DNA of 64,000 bases from Neobacillus nitrireducens (GCF_030915405.1 NZ_CP133262.1:3736501-3800500); one strand, 5' to 3'; numbered from the stretch's first letter, positions 51,613-60,964 are shown. The notes: generated by a model from the sequence alone, not told the origin. Translations and numbers: made by a program.

Positions 51613-53505
51613 ATGGGACATTGCAATAGGAAACAGACAATCGTTATAGGAATACTAGGAGTTTTTCTTACTTTAATAACTTTTAGTTTTACTAGCTTTC
51701 AAGTTGCAGCTGAGGATAGTACTGCCACTAGGAACGCGCAAAAAGAGTATAGCAAACTAATGGTTCAAACGATTAATACAGAGAGAGAAAAAGCGGGCCA
51801 ACCTGCTCTTAAAATGGCAGCACCTCTAAATGAAATTGCTAACTATAAAGCAAAAACTTTTGCTGTAGATGGTGTCACAGTCATGGATACATTACCAGAG
51901 CTGCTCGAAGAATTCTATGATAATATCAACTATCAATCCGCTGAAGAGATAGTTGAATACCGAGAATACCATGAAACCTATCCTTCGATTGCCGTCGAAG
52001 AGTGGATGAATGATTCTAGTAAAAGAGCGAAATTGTTAAACGAGAAATTTAATTACATTGGGGTTGGTTATAATTCATCGGGCTGGGTGGTTTATTTTTT
52101 AGAAACAACCGATACCCTCAAGGTAGACAATTCCACTGTTAATGATTCCTATCTTGCAAGTAGGCCAAAAATGGATTTCTCGACTCTATACGATGGTCTC
52201 TCGATTTTATCGGGTACTATGATACATTCGGGCAACTTCCGCTGGCAAGGAAGCATAATGGGTTTTGAGTGGAGAAGAGATCCGAAAGGTAATTCGATTA
52301 TCGAGCAGGATTTGCTTTTTAGAACACATATTAAAAGAACCGCAAGCAAGCTCCATGAAGGGGAAGTTCCTATCATTAATAGTGATAACACATTCCTTGA
52401 TCCTAGGTATTATCAATTTGAAAAAGGTAAACAGGTCCGTTTTTTCAACTGGCACAACGGGGTCGCAAGTAAACCCGTAGACTTTATAGTTCAAGAAGCG
52501 CCAGAACCAGAAAAGGCTGTGGTTCAGCGTGCTGTTAATGATGAACGGTACGTAACAGGTCAAGGGAATCCAGGAAATGCAGTAATGGTAAAAATCAGCA
52601 CAAGTAATAGTCTGAAATATTATTTTTCAACAGTGAAGGAAAACGGAACCTTCAGTGTAGACGTAGGATACTGGCCAGCTGAAACTGCGATTGTAGTCAC
52701 GCAAATGAACACGTTTGGGAAGGAAAGTAAAAAACAAAGTTATTTTGTAAAGACAGGTCTGCCACCGGCTGAACCTGCAGTTGAGCAAATAACTAATGCT
52801 GCATCCAACATCACAGTAACAGGTGAGAAAAACAGTACAGCATATGTTTATCTTGGAGCTAAAAGGCTAGCTGTAGGCAAACTAGACAGTAAAGGTAAAT
52901 CAACTATTCCGATTACCAAGCAGAAGCAAGGGACCAAACTTGCGGTCTTTTTAAAAGACTTTGCTGGTAATCAAGGAAAAGCAGCGACCGTCAGTGTTGC
53001 GAAAAAGAATCCTCCTAAAAAACCGAAGACTGGTGAAATTTCCAATAAATCAAAATCGATTTCGGTGGTAGGAGAAGCTGAATCTACAGCATATGTTTAT
53101 AGGGGCTCGAAAAAACTAGCCTCTGCAAAAATTCCTAGTAGTGGAAAAGTAACGTTGAAAGTAACTTCACAAAAGGCAGGTACGAAGCTATCCTTCTATG
53201 TGGTAGACGGTGCAGGCAATAAAAGTCCAGTATTCAGTTATAAGGTAAAGGATAAACTTGCGCCGACGAAACCAAACGTTACAAAAGTTACTAATAAAAC
53301 AACAAAGGTCCTCGTTAAAGGGGAAAAGGGATCCAAGGTTTATATCTATAGGGGTGGAAAGCTGATAGGAAAAGGAACCATCAGCATGAAAACTGGAAAA
53401 ACCTATATTAAAATCCCAAAACAGAAAAGTAAAGCATCATTAACTATCTATCTCAAAGATAGTGCAGGGAATAAAAGTAATTTGTGCTTAATCAAGGTAA
53501 AATAG
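51613..53505 (+). CDS. Secreted CAP-domain protein with Ig-like repeats
   Basis: The 630-residue protein has a signal peptide (about 1-34), a CAP/SCP-like domain (about 45-190: INTEREKAGQPALKM, AVEEWMNDSSKRAKLLNEKFNYIGVGY), a second CAP-like or spacer region with GTMIHSGNFRWQG, and several bacterial Ig-like repeats in the C-terminal 240 residues (STAYVYLGAKRLAVGKLDSKG; STAYVYRGSKKLASAKIPSSG; KVYIYRGGKLIGKGTI). It is probably wall-associated. The stop codon touches a REP-like core. Confidence 0.78.
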   Translation: MGHCNRKQTIVIGILGVFLTLITFSFTSFQVAAEDSTATRNAQKEYSKLMVQTINTEREKAGQPALKMAAPLNEIANYKAKTFAVDGVTVMDTLPELLEEFYDNINYQSAEEIVEYREYHETYPSIAVEEWMNDSSKRAKLLNEKFNYIGVGYNSSGWVVYFLETTDTLKVDNSTVNDSYLASRPKMDFSTLYDGLSILSGTMIHSGNFRWQGSIMGFEWRRDPKGNSIIEQDLLFRTHIKRTASKLHEGEVPIINSDNTFLDPRYYQFEKGKQVRFFNWHNGVASKPVDFIVQEAPEPEKAVVQRAVNDERYVTGQGNPGNAVMVKISTSNSLKYYFSTVKENGTFSVDVGYWPAETAIVVTQMNTFGKESKKQSYFVKTGLPPAEPAVEQITNAASNITVTGEKNSTAYVYLGAKRLAVGKLDSKGKSTIPITKQKQGTKLAVFLKDFAGNQGKAATVSVAKKNPPKKPKTGEISNKSKSISVVGEAESTAYVYRGSKKLASAKIPSSGKVTLKVTSQKAGTKLSFYVVDGAGNKSPVFSYKVKDKLAPTKPNVTKVTNKTTKVLVKGEKGSKVYIYRGGKLIGKGTISMKTGKTYIKIPKQKSKASLTIYLKDSAGNKSNLCLIKVK

Positions 53506-53517
53506 GTGTCAGACACC
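53505..53517 (+). repeat. REP-like core variant at a stop codon
   Basis: GGTGTCAGACACC starts at the last base of the TAG stop of the CAP-domain gene and abuts a terminator. Confidence 0.75.
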
Positions 53518-53521
53518 AAAA

Positions 53522-53555
53522 AAAGACCGCTTAGACGACAGTTTAAGCGGTCTTT
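53522..53555. terminator. Bidirectional terminator
   Basis: AAAGACCGCTTA and TAAGCGGTCTTT form a 12-bp stem with flanking A and T runs between two convergent genes. Confidence 0.9.
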
Positions 53556-53582
53556 TTTATCCAATGATTGAAGTTAGATTTA

Positions 53583-54029
53583 TTACTGCCCAAGCTGTTT
53601 TATTTGATCGAGGATGCTGCTGATTTCCTGGACGCTTTGAAATATTTCGGTATTTTCAAGGACAGAAGGGTCGAGAACTCCATTTTTATAATTTTTTAAG
53701 TACAGGTCAATTCCAGCAGTTAGTTTGTTGTTTTGGTCCACCAGTTGCTGGTGTAAATCGACCGCTATTTCAGGAGCTTGAAGTTTGTTAAAGGTAGAGA
53801 TTTCTTGTTTCATATCCTGGAGCATCGTTTTGAGTTCAGCTGCGGCTTGCTTGTTGCCAACTGCTTGTTGCGCAATTGAGGGAGCATCATTTGCAAATGC
53901 CGTCGCCTTGTCTAAATAGTTCTTCGCCTCATTGGCATATGTGAGCGTATCTTTCGCATCATTTAACAGGGAACAGCCGCTCAGGAGTAATCCAATGATT
54001 GCAGCTAAAACTAATAACTTCTTTTTCAT
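53583..54029 (-). CDS. DUF6376-like lipoprotein
   Basis: The 148-residue protein has a lipobox (GLLLSGCSLL) and a helical body (YANEAKNYLDKATAFANDAPSIAQQAV, LKTMLQDMKQEISTFNKLQAPEIA). It looks like the DUF6376 lipoproteins of Bacillus, whose function is unknown. AGGTTTCAGC and GGAGG precede the start. Confidence 0.75.
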   Translation of the reverse strand: MKKKLLVLAAIIGLLLSGCSLLNDAKDTLTYANEAKNYLDKATAFANDAPSIAQQAVGNKQAAAELKTMLQDMKQEISTFNKLQAPEIAVDLHQQLVDQNNKLTAGIDLYLKNYKNGVLDPSVLENTEIFQSVQEISSILDQIKQLGQ

Positions 54030-54083
54030 GCTGAAACCTCCGTTTTATTATTTTATTCTATCTAAAAGTGAAGGTTACTAAAC

Positions 54084-54096
54084 GGTGTCAGGCACC
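54084..54096 (+). repeat. REP-like core at 54.08 kb
   Basis: Exact GGTGTCAGGCACC between the divergent lipoprotein and ferritin-like genes. Confidence 0.85.
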
Positions 54097-54202
54097 ATTA
54101 TTGATATTTTCATAATGGTTTTATTGAAAAGTACAGAATAGTATGCACCCGGGAACCCCGTTATACGTAGGATATACATGAGAATCAACGGGAGGTTTTA
54201 CG

Positions 54203-54646
54203 ATGTATCCTTACACAAATTACTACGATGCCTTATATAGACAAAATAATAAATTGATACGAGAAGTGGAAAAAGCAATGAGTGGAGAGTACAATGCTAT
54301 AAATTGTTATAGCCAATTAGCAAATTTGGCTCATAATGAGAAGGAGAAAAGTCGGATTCTTGAAATTCGCCAAGATGAAATAAAGCACTATCAACAATTT
54401 GAACAGATCTATACGAAGCTAACTAGGAGAAAGCCCCAACAACCAAAACTCAGTGAGGAATGCCCAGATGTTTACTTAGCTGGATTGGAGTTTGCCTTAG
54501 AGGATGAGCAAAATACAGTGGATTTTTATCTGGAAGTCGCTGATGGTGCTTCTGATCCAACGATTAAAGAGGCTTTTCGAAGAGCGGCTGCAGATGAACA
54601 AAATCATGCGGTTTGGTTTCTGTACTTTCTCACAAAAAATAAGTAG
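54203..54646 (+). CDS. Ferritin-like domain protein
   Basis: The 147-residue protein has two helix pairs with the metal-ligand pattern of ferritin-like and rubrerythrin proteins: E in AMSGEYNAINCY, EIRQDEIKHYQQFE, LEDEQNTVDFYLE and AADEQNHAVWF. No rubredoxin cysteines are present. A diiron oxidase or spore-associated role is possible. GGGAGG precedes the start. Confidence 0.82.
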   Translation: MYPYTNYYDALYRQNNKLIREVEKAMSGEYNAINCYSQLANLAHNEKEKSRILEIRQDEIKHYQQFEQIYTKLTRRKPQQPKLSEECPDVYLAGLEFALEDEQNTVDFYLEVADGASDPTIKEAFRRAAADEQNHAVWFLYFLTKNK

Positions 54647-54699
54647 CTTATTCTGATGACCTCCAACCTGCTTTTTCTGGGATTACAGGAATTTAAAAA

Positions 54700-54735
54700 G
54701 AACACCCTTGTCACTATTGGCAAGGGTGATTTTAA
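54700..54735 (-). terminator. Terminator of the small membrane gene
   Basis: On the minus strand, CACCCTTG and CAAGGGTG form an 8-bp stem followed by TTCTTTTT. Confidence 0.7.
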
Positions 54736-54752
54736 TGTGTTCATCGTTAGCT

Positions 54753-55028
54753 TTAATCCCCGCCACCACCTGAGTCTCCACCTGAATCACCGCCCCCATC
54801 GGAACCCCCGCCGTCAACAGGGTCGTCTGAATCACTTTCGTAATCATGTACATAATCATGGCTATAGGAACTTTTTCTTCCATTTCTTAAACTTGGGAAG
54901 ATGAAAAAGGCAGCGATAATTGCTAAGGTTCCAAAGAACTCCTGCACTCCAAAAATAAGATAAATACCATAGACCAGAAGTAATGCACCTACCAGCCATT
55001 GAATAACTCTTACCGTTTTCAGAGACAT
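54753..55028 (-). CDS. Small membrane protein with Gly/Asp-rich tail
   Basis: The 91-residue protein has two hydrophobic helices (VIQWLVGALLLVYGIYLIFG and TLAIIAAFFIF) and a hydrophilic tail ending in repeated GGGSD/GGDS units. GGGGGGATGTCTC precedes the start and a terminator follows. I do not recognise the family. Confidence 0.72.
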   Translation of the reverse strand: MSLKTVRVIQWLVGALLLVYGIYLIFGVQEFFGTLAIIAAFFIFPSLRNGRKSSYSHDYVHDYESDSDDPVDGGGSDGGGDSGGDSGGGGD

Positions 55029-55372
55029 CCCCCCAAATCAAACGTAAGAAATTTAATACCCTACAAAATAAATATTACAATTTGGGACTTTTTATGCATA
55101 TTTTTTAGATATTGGTGTCATTAATGGTGTCAGGCACCACTCGCGGACATTTGTCCCTCCAGGGGAGACGAATGATAGTGCTAAAATTTATGGATTTTAG
55201 GAGAATTTTGATGAAGTATAGAGGATTCTTAGAGAGGATGTCGAAATGTATCTTTAGTAGTTTATTCTTCTGTTCCTGTCTTTTGGGGAATGCCTGCTTC
55301 TGATCCCTCATTTTTCTGCATCAATCCCCCATTTGAATTTTTAATCCCATAACAAAATAAGGAGTGAATGCA
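55029..55372. other. Intergenic region before the RAYT gene
   Basis: The 344 bases hold the REP-like element and AT-rich sequence. A 63-codon open frame at 55112-55303 starts inside the repeat and has no ribosome site, so I do not call a gene. Confidence 0.5.
55126..55170 (+). repeat. REP-like element with long tail upstream of the RAYT gene
   Basis: GGTGTCAGGCACC is followed by ACTCGCGGACATTTGTCC. A partial copy, TTGGTGTCATTA, lies just before it at 55112. This is the nearest copy to the transposase, about 200 bases upstream. Confidence 0.88.
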
Positions 55373-55981
55373 ATGGTTCGCAGTGTTCGGACTTGGTTTC
55401 AAGGTGCAAAGTATCATGTTACAAGTAGAGGTATTCGGAAAAGTCCACTTTTTTTCGATGATGATGATTTTGAGAAGTACCTTGCTTTAGTTAAAGAAAC
55501 AAAAGAACGTTATCCCTTCATCCTCCACACCTACTGCTTAATGTCCAATCATACCCACTTACAGATCGAAACGAAAGATACCCCATTGAGTCTTATCATG
55601 AAACATCTCAACACCAAATTTGCCAAGTATTTTAATAGAAAATACAATTTCTCCGGGCATGTATTCGAAAAACGATACGGAGACGAGCTTCTCAATTCCT
55701 CCGAATATGAGATCGACGTTAGTAAATATATTCACCTAAATCCCGTATCAGCTGGAATGGTGGCAAATCCTGAGGATTATCCCTGGAGCAGCTACCGAGC
55801 CTTTGTCTATGGGGAAAGTATCCCTCTGATTGCTCCAAAAACCCTTCTTTCCTATTTCCCTGACCCATCAACACAACACTATGAAAATTATATAAAATCA
55901 TTACCAACCGACAAATTTTACTGGGAGGATGGAAAACTTAACATGCTTGAAAGGAAGGAAGAGACATGTGGGCTAAAGTAA
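55373..55981 (+). CDS. REP-associated tyrosine transposase (RAYT, IS200-like)
   Basis: The 202-residue protein belongs to the Y1/HUH transposase group. It shows YHVTSRGIRKSPLFFDDDDFEKYL, the HUH pair in MSNHTHLQIE (H60, H62), FSGHVFEKRY, and YIHLNPVSAGMVANPEDYPWSSY with the likely catalytic tyrosine at 119. Single-copy genes of this type occur with REP palindromes and are thought to mobilise them. ATG 55373 has AAGGAG at 8 bases. It overlaps the yifB gene by 16 bases and lies between REP copies at 55.13 and 57.48 kb. No IS200-type end structures are seen. Confidence 0.9.
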   Translation: MVRSVRTWFQGAKYHVTSRGIRKSPLFFDDDDFEKYLALVKETKERYPFILHTYCLMSNHTHLQIETKDTPLSLIMKHLNTKFAKYFNRKYNFSGHVFEKRYGDELLNSSEYEIDVSKYIHLNPVSAGMVANPEDYPWSSYRAFVYGESIPLIAPKTLLSYFPDPSTQHYENYIKSLPTDKFYWEDGKLNMLERKEETCGLK

Positions 55982-57459
55982 CCAGTATCGGATTAAAAGG
56001 AATGGAAGGATATCGGATGCATGTTGAGGTTGGCTCGTACGTTGGAAATGATTCGTTTAAAATTGTCGGGTTGCCCGATGCTGCTGTGAAAGAATCAAAG
56101 GAGCGGATCATTGCGGCACTTCGAACCTTAGGATATCACCTATCGGGCCAAAAAGTTATTATTAATCTATCACCGGCGGATCAAAAAAAATACGGATCTA
56201 TGTTTGATTTTCCGATGGCAATTGCAGTTCTGCAAAGTTTGCATGAACTGGAGGTAATCGTGCCCGAGAATACTGGTTTTCTAGGATCATTATCGTTGGA
56301 TGGATCGATTCAGCCTGTCGAAGGGATGCTCCCAGCCGTACTAGCGGCAAAAAGGCTGGGGATTCAAAGGCTTTATATGCCCTTTGACGAGGAATTGCCA
56401 GTATTAGATCTTAAGCCATTGGAAATCATCTATGTTTCTAGTTTGCAGGAGGCAATTGGACATCTTTCCGGTCAATGGGTTCCTCCGATTTATAAAGAAG
56501 AAAGGGATGAGAAATTCCGCAGCATTGAATATTTGGATTTGAAACAGATTATTGGTCATCAAGAAGCGAAACATGCGTTAGAAGTAGCAGCTGCTGGCAA
56601 ACACCATGTCTTACTGACCGGACCACCTGGTTGTGGGAAAAGTATGTTAGCTGAAAGTTTTCCGTCCATCTTACCAGCGTTAACAAAAGAGTCGTTGCTA
56701 GAGGTTATCAGCCTTTATCAACTGAGTCAAAATTCCTTTCCTCACTCGAATATGCCACCCTATCGAAATCCTCACCACTCCGCTTCAGGTGTATCAATTA
56801 TTGGTGGAGGACAATACCCAAAGCCAGGCGAAATATCGTTAGCCCATCATGGTGTATTGTTTCTTGATGAAATCGGGGAATTTTCGAAAAAAACATTAGA
56901 TATGCTGCGGCAACCATTAGAAAGTGGCTTAATCATGATAAGTCGAACCCATGCAACGATTACCTATCCAGCATCCTTTATTTTGATCGCGGCGATGAAT
57001 CCTTGCCCATGTGGCCATGCAGGGTCAACTACACATTATTGTACCTGTTCAAAAAAACAAATTCTTGCCTATCAAAATAGGCTTTCCGGTCCGCTTCGAG
57101 ATCGGTTTGATATTAATCTTTCCCTTAGGCCCATTGATATTAATGCAGCAGCACATGAAAAGGAAGGAGAGGCCTCAATAATTGTCAGGGAGAGAGTGGA
57201 GGAAGCAAGGAAGAGGCAATATAATCGTTATGGCATGGAGGTTTGCAATAGCAGAATCCCATACGAAATCCTATTAAGCAAAAGCCCGCTGACGGACACG
57301 CAACATTCCACATTACAGAGACTAGCCATTAAAAACAGTTGGAGCAATCGCACCCAAATCAAAATCATCCGTCTCGCCCGCACCATCTCCGACCTCCAAG
57401 CCAGTCCCACCATAACAGACCAAAGTATCTGGGAAGCCATTGAGTTAAATGAGGTGTAA
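55966..57459 (+). CDS. comM: YifB/ComM-family Mg-chelatase-like AAA+ ATPase
   Basis: The 497-residue protein has an N-terminal Lon-S16-like domain (IGLKGMEGYRMHVEVG, IVGLPDAAVKESKERI), a chelatase ATPase with Walker A TGPPGCGKSMLAE, LFLDEIGEF and AAMNPCPCG, and a C-terminal helical domain. Relatives promote branch migration during natural transformation. The start overlaps the end of the RAYT gene, so the two are probably co-transcribed. Confidence 0.92.
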   Translation: MWAKVTSIGLKGMEGYRMHVEVGSYVGNDSFKIVGLPDAAVKESKERIIAALRTLGYHLSGQKVIINLSPADQKKYGSMFDFPMAIAVLQSLHELEVIVPENTGFLGSLSLDGSIQPVEGMLPAVLAAKRLGIQRLYMPFDEELPVLDLKPLEIIYVSSLQEAIGHLSGQWVPPIYKEERDEKFRSIEYLDLKQIIGHQEAKHALEVAAAGKHHVLLTGPPGCGKSMLAESFPSILPALTKESLLEVISLYQLSQNSFPHSNMPPYRNPHHSASGVSIIGGGQYPKPGEISLAHHGVLFLDEIGEFSKKTLDMLRQPLESGLIMISRTHATITYPASFILIAAMNPCPCGHAGSTTHYCTCSKKQILAYQNRLSGPLRDRFDINLSLRPIDINAAAHEKEGEASIIVRERVEEARKRQYNRYGMEVCNSRIPYEILLSKSPLTDTQHSTLQRLAIKNSWSNRTQIKIIRLARTISDLQASPTITDQSIWEAIELNEV

Positions 57460-57474
57460 AAGATTTGGTGGTTT

Positions 57475-57487
57475 GGTGTCAGGCACC
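57475..57487 (+). repeat. REP-like core downstream of yifB
   Basis: Exact GGTGTCAGGCACC, 16 bases after the comM stop. With the 55.13 kb copy it flanks the RAYT-comM pair in direct orientation. Confidence 0.85.
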
Positions 57488-57763
57488 AGATAAAGAGCAC
57501 CACATTATTCTAACGGGTTCGGTTTCCTATGGCAAAACGTGTCAATTTGCATTGGAAAATGCAAACCTAAATGTAATCCTTTTTGCACTATAAAATGTAG
57601 GACAATATGTAAGTCTAGAGAGATTAAAGAAACATTAGAAATATAGAGGGTTTATTCCCTTGCTATTTTTGCTAATAATTGCTAGTTCATCATATGAATT
57701 ACGATATTGCAAATCATTTTCACCTTCTCCGTATCGATTTCGTGTAGGTATGAGAATTCATAG

Positions 57764-57946
57764 GCGGAGAATTTCCGGCTATTGTATAAAGAGGAAGCTT
57801 AAGAAGCAGATATAAGCGGAGATATTCCGGTTATCTGCTCTTAATAAGACAAAATCCAAGGATTAGGATAATATAACCGGAAAAACTTCCCTTATTCTAA
57901 AGGAAATATAGGTATTACCCAATTTAACCGGAAATTTTCCGTTTAT
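57764..57946. repeat. Four CCGGAAA palindromic repeats, both orientations
   Basis: Two copies read GCGGAGAATTTCCGGCTAT (57764) and GCGGAGATATTCCGGTTAT (57816). Two are reversed, ATAACCGGAAAAACTTCC (57873) and TTAACCGGAAATTTTCCG (57924). The consensus is an imperfect palindrome of about 20 bases spaced by roughly 50 bases. Confidence 0.8.
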
Positions 57947-58112
57947 TTTTCATATAAAGTGAATTCAAAATTCAGTTATAACAGAGACTTTCTTCTGTAT
58001 CCCAATTTGTAAGTAAAAATGTAGTATATTCTGCTGAGGTACACTGGCTATTGTACCCCCACATTTTAATAGACAAATTGTACTATTTTATTGAAATGCC
58101 TTATAAACAAAA

Positions 58113-58160
58113 AATGACCTCCAACTTTAGATACAATTTGAAGGTCATTTTGTATTACAT
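58113..58160. terminator. Terminator after the membrane protease gene
   Basis: AAAATGACCTCCAA pairs with TTTGAAGGTCATTTT (one mismatch). On the minus strand it lies about 40 bases after the protease stop. Confidence 0.7.
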
Positions 58161-58197
58161 TTTTAATGTTTGCGACAGTTTACGGAACCCGTTCACA

Positions 58198-59580
58198 CTA
58201 TTCCCCATCTTTTTTCTGTTTTTTCTGTGCCTCTTGGAGGGCGAGGAGGATATCTTGAACGTCGATTTTTCCGTCGTTATTTAGATCGGTTAAGGTGTTT
58301 TCAGGTACAGTTGGCGGCGGGTTTACCGGAGTTGGGGTTGGAGTAACCGGTGCCGCAGCAACTGCTTGTTGTTTCGGTCTAAAGGCAAACGTGAATAATA
58401 GGAGAACAAGAATCAGCAATCCGGCAACACCATCCACGATATAGAAAATAGTGGCATAATCGGACCAGAGCGTTTTACTGCTGCCCATCTTCTTCTCAGA
58501 GTTTGCAATAAATTGTTTGATTTCAGAATGATTTGGATAGATGCGCTGAACGGCCTCGAATTTTTCTAAAGCATGCTTATAATAGCCGCCCCAGTATAGG
58601 TTAAGTCCTTCCTGATAAAGTTTATCTGTATCACTCTTCGCATTTTTAGCACCGGCTTGGTTGACAAATTCTTTCACGGTATTAACAGGCACGGCAAAGT
58701 TGAACCCTTGGACTTCTTGACCGTTGACTGTGTCGCCCCTAAACGTGAGTAAGCCAATGATCTCGCCCTTTGCATTGATGACTGGTCCACCGCTATTGCC
58801 GTGTGTGGCCGCCGCATTAATTTGAATGACCGGGCTTCCTTGTTCCGTCTTTTTGGAGGTTGCCGAAATTTGACCTGCATTCATTGAAGAAACTAAGGAT
58901 GAATCGGGTGATAATAGGTCTGAATCGGCGGCAGCAGGGTAGCCACTAACCCAAACATTATCTTGATTTTGGATATTATCCGAATCTCCAAGCGGTAAGG
59001 TCGGCAGGTTTTTCCCTTCAATTTTTAGGACAGCGACATCTTTTCCTTCATTAATAGGGGCCCCATAGCTTTTAACCTCTCCATCCAGTACATCCCCGCC
59101 AGGTAAAACTACTTTCAGCACCTTCTGGATGTCCGTGTATTGTGTATATTGGACCATATAATTGTAGGCTGTTTTATAGTCTGCCTTAAAATAGTCTGCG
59201 ATGATCGTTACTAGTTGTTCAAACGCGGCGTTGGCAATATCTTCATCTTCCTTTTGAGTCGCTTCCACAACATGAGCATTGGTGACAATATAACCGTTAG
59301 AGCTAATAATGGCCCCTGAGCCTGAGCCGCCTACAACAGATTGGTTATTTAGCTGCTCCAATATGGCAATGACTTCAGGATCATTGGGATTATTAAATTG
59401 CCACTTCACAACAGTATAATCGACGATCCGAACGACTGCAGGCTTAGAGTATTCCGCCAGTTTTTGTGCTTGAGTAATTTTCCCAGCAGCTGGTTTGAGA
59501 TTGATGAGGAAAATCGAAGCCACCATTACTGCAATAAGTAGCAAGCTGATAGGTATGGTAAAAAGGGCCCTTTTTTTCAA
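58198..59580 (-). CDS. Membrane HtrA-like serine protease with TPR and dockerin-like tail
   Basis: The 460-residue protein has an N-terminal anchor (about 8-28) and an S1C trypsin-like domain with the triad H103 (VTNAHVVE), D181 (DVAVLKIEG) and S263 (HGNSGGPVI). A TPR-like segment (about 320-360) and a second membrane helix (376-399) follow. The Pro-rich tail carries one calcium-loop-like motif, DLNNDGKIDVQDILLAL (432-448), as in dockerin or EF-hand proteins. No PDZ domain is seen. By topology the tail should be cytoplasmic. The start is TTG after GTAGGAGTG. Confidence 0.85.
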   Translation of the reverse strand: MKKRALFTIPISLLLIAVMVASIFLINLKPAAGKITQAQKLAEYSKPAVVRIVDYTVVKWQFNNPNDPEVIAILEQLNNQSVVGGSGSGAIISSNGYIVTNAHVVEATQKEDEDIANAAFEQLVTIIADYFKADYKTAYNYMVQYTQYTDIQKVLKVVLPGGDVLDGEVKSYGAPINEGKDVAVLKIEGKNLPTLPLGDSDNIQNQDNVWVSGYPAAADSDLLSPDSSLVSSMNAGQISATSKKTEQGSPVIQINAAATHGNSGGPVINAKGEIIGLLTFRGDTVNGQEVQGFNFAVPVNTVKEFVNQAGAKNAKSDTDKLYQEGLNLYWGGYYKHALEKFEAVQRIYPNHSEIKQFIANSEKKMGSSKTLWSDYATIFYIVDGVAGLLILVLLLFTFAFRPKQQAVAAAPVTPTPTPVNPPPTVPENTLTDLNNDGKIDVQDILLALQEAQKKQKKDGE

Positions 59581-59815
59581 AATAAATTCACTCCTACGAA
59601 GGATATTGTAAAAATATACTCTGCAATATATTCGCCCCTGGGAAAAAAGTAATATTGTACATCAAAAATTTTTAGATAATTGCAAGGTGTCATGGGTATT
59701 TGAGGAATTTCCATGACAAATGGAGAGGATTGCTTTTTTCAAAAATGGGTAATCTTTGGTATCATGTTTAGTGAATGAATATGATATCGAACTGAAGATA
59801 TAGTTGGAGGCCTTT

Positions 59816-60964
59816 ATGGAGAATCGATTGAAGGTAATGACGGTGTTTGGAACAAGACCGGAAGCAATAAAGATGGCACCCTTGGTAAAAGAATTAGAGA
59901 AATATCCTGATAAAATTAAGCCGATTGTGACGGTGACGGCGCAGCACCGTGAAATGCTTGACCAAGTGCTGCATATTTTTGAAATTACGCCTGATTATGA
60001 CTTAAATATAATGAAGGAACGGCAATCTCTGCTGGATGTTACGACGCGCAGCTTAGACGGACTCAATCAAGTTCTTGCAGATGTCAAACCAGATATTGTG
60101 CTGGTCCACGGTGATACGACAACCACATTTGTGGCAAGTTTAGCGGCTTTTTATCACTCGATTCCGATTGGACATGTCGAGGCTGGGCTACGGACTCATA
60201 ATAAATATTCGCCGTACCCTGAGGAAATGAACCGACAGTTGACAGGGGTCTTGGCCGATCTTCATTTCTCACCAACGGTTCAATCGAAGCACAATCTTTT
60301 GGTGGAAAATAAGCGGGAAGAGGCGATTTATATCACTGGAAATACGGCCATTGATGCGCTAAAAACAACGGTTCGAGCCAATTATTCTCATCCTGTATTA
60401 GACAGACTCGGAAATGACCGGTTAATTCTTATGACGGCCCATCGCAGGGAAAACACAGGGGAACCCATGGAAAATATGTTCCGAGCGATTTGCCGTGTGG
60501 TCGACCAACATGCCGATGTGCAGGTGGTTTATCCCGTCCATATGAATCCGGTGGTTCGTGAAATTGCCAAACGAGTGCTGGGGGATAACGAGAGAATTCA
60601 TCTAATTGAGCCTTTGGATGTGATTGACTTCCATAACTTTGCCTCAAGGGCCTATCTGATTTTGACTGATTCTGGTGGTGTACAGGAAGAGGCGCCGTCT
60701 TTGGGTGTACCGGTATTAGTTTTACGTGAGACCACCGAGCGCCCGGAAGGAATTGAAGCAGGTACCTTAAAACTGGCTGGAACCGATGAAGAAACCATCT
60801 TCCGGTTAGCAGATGAACTGTTGTCAGATCAAGTAGCACATGACAAAATGGCTCACGCCTCCAATCCATACGGAGATGGTTACGCCTCCGAACGAATCGT
60901 CAAAGCCATTCTCCACCACTTTGAAAATGGGGAACGGCCAGCGGACTTTGGGGTTGAGAAATAA
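59816..60964 (+). CDS. mnaA: UDP-N-acetylglucosamine 2-epimerase
   Basis: The 382-residue protein has the family motifs VFGTRPEAIKMAPLV, TAQHREMLDQVL, VHGDTTTTF, GHVEAGLRT, YPEEMNRQL, TAHRRENTGEP and TDSGGVQEEAP. It makes UDP-ManNAc for teichoic acid linkage units or polysaccharide. ATG 59816 follows GGAGG with 5-base spacing; the upstream TTG at 59804 is less likely. Confidence 0.95.
   Translation: MENRLKVMTVFGTRPEAIKMAPLVKELEKYPDKIKPIVTVTAQHREMLDQVLHIFEITPDYDLNIMKERQSLLDVTTRSLDGLNQVLADVKPDIVLVHGDTTTTFVASLAAFYHSIPIGHVEAGLRTHNKYSPYPEEMNRQLTGVLADLHFSPTVQSKHNLLVENKREEAIYITGNTAIDALKTTVRANYSHPVLDRLGNDRLILMTAHRRENTGEPMENMFRAICRVVDQHADVQVVYPVHMNPVVREIAKRVLGDNERIHLIEPLDVIDFHNFASRAYLILTDSGGVQEEAPSLGVPVLVLRETTERPEGIEAGTLKLAGTDEETIFRLADELLSDQVAHDKMAHASNPYGDGYASERIVKAILHHFENGERPADFGVEK

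Larger units (their letters stand above)
57460..58105. other. Long non-coding gap
   Basis: About 650 bases without a credible gene. Apart from one REP core it holds the CCGG repeats at 57.76-57.95 kb. An open frame at 58051-58284 has no ribosome site and runs over the terminator and the protease gene, so it is not called. Confidence 0.6.

Noticed and set aside
55112-55303. 63-codon open frame before the RAYT gene
   Set aside because: It starts inside the REP-like element, lacks a ribosome site and has no recognisable product.
58051-58284. 77-codon plus-strand open frame near the protease gene
   Set aside because: It has no ribosome site, crosses a terminator and overlaps the conserved C-terminus of the minus-strand protease.
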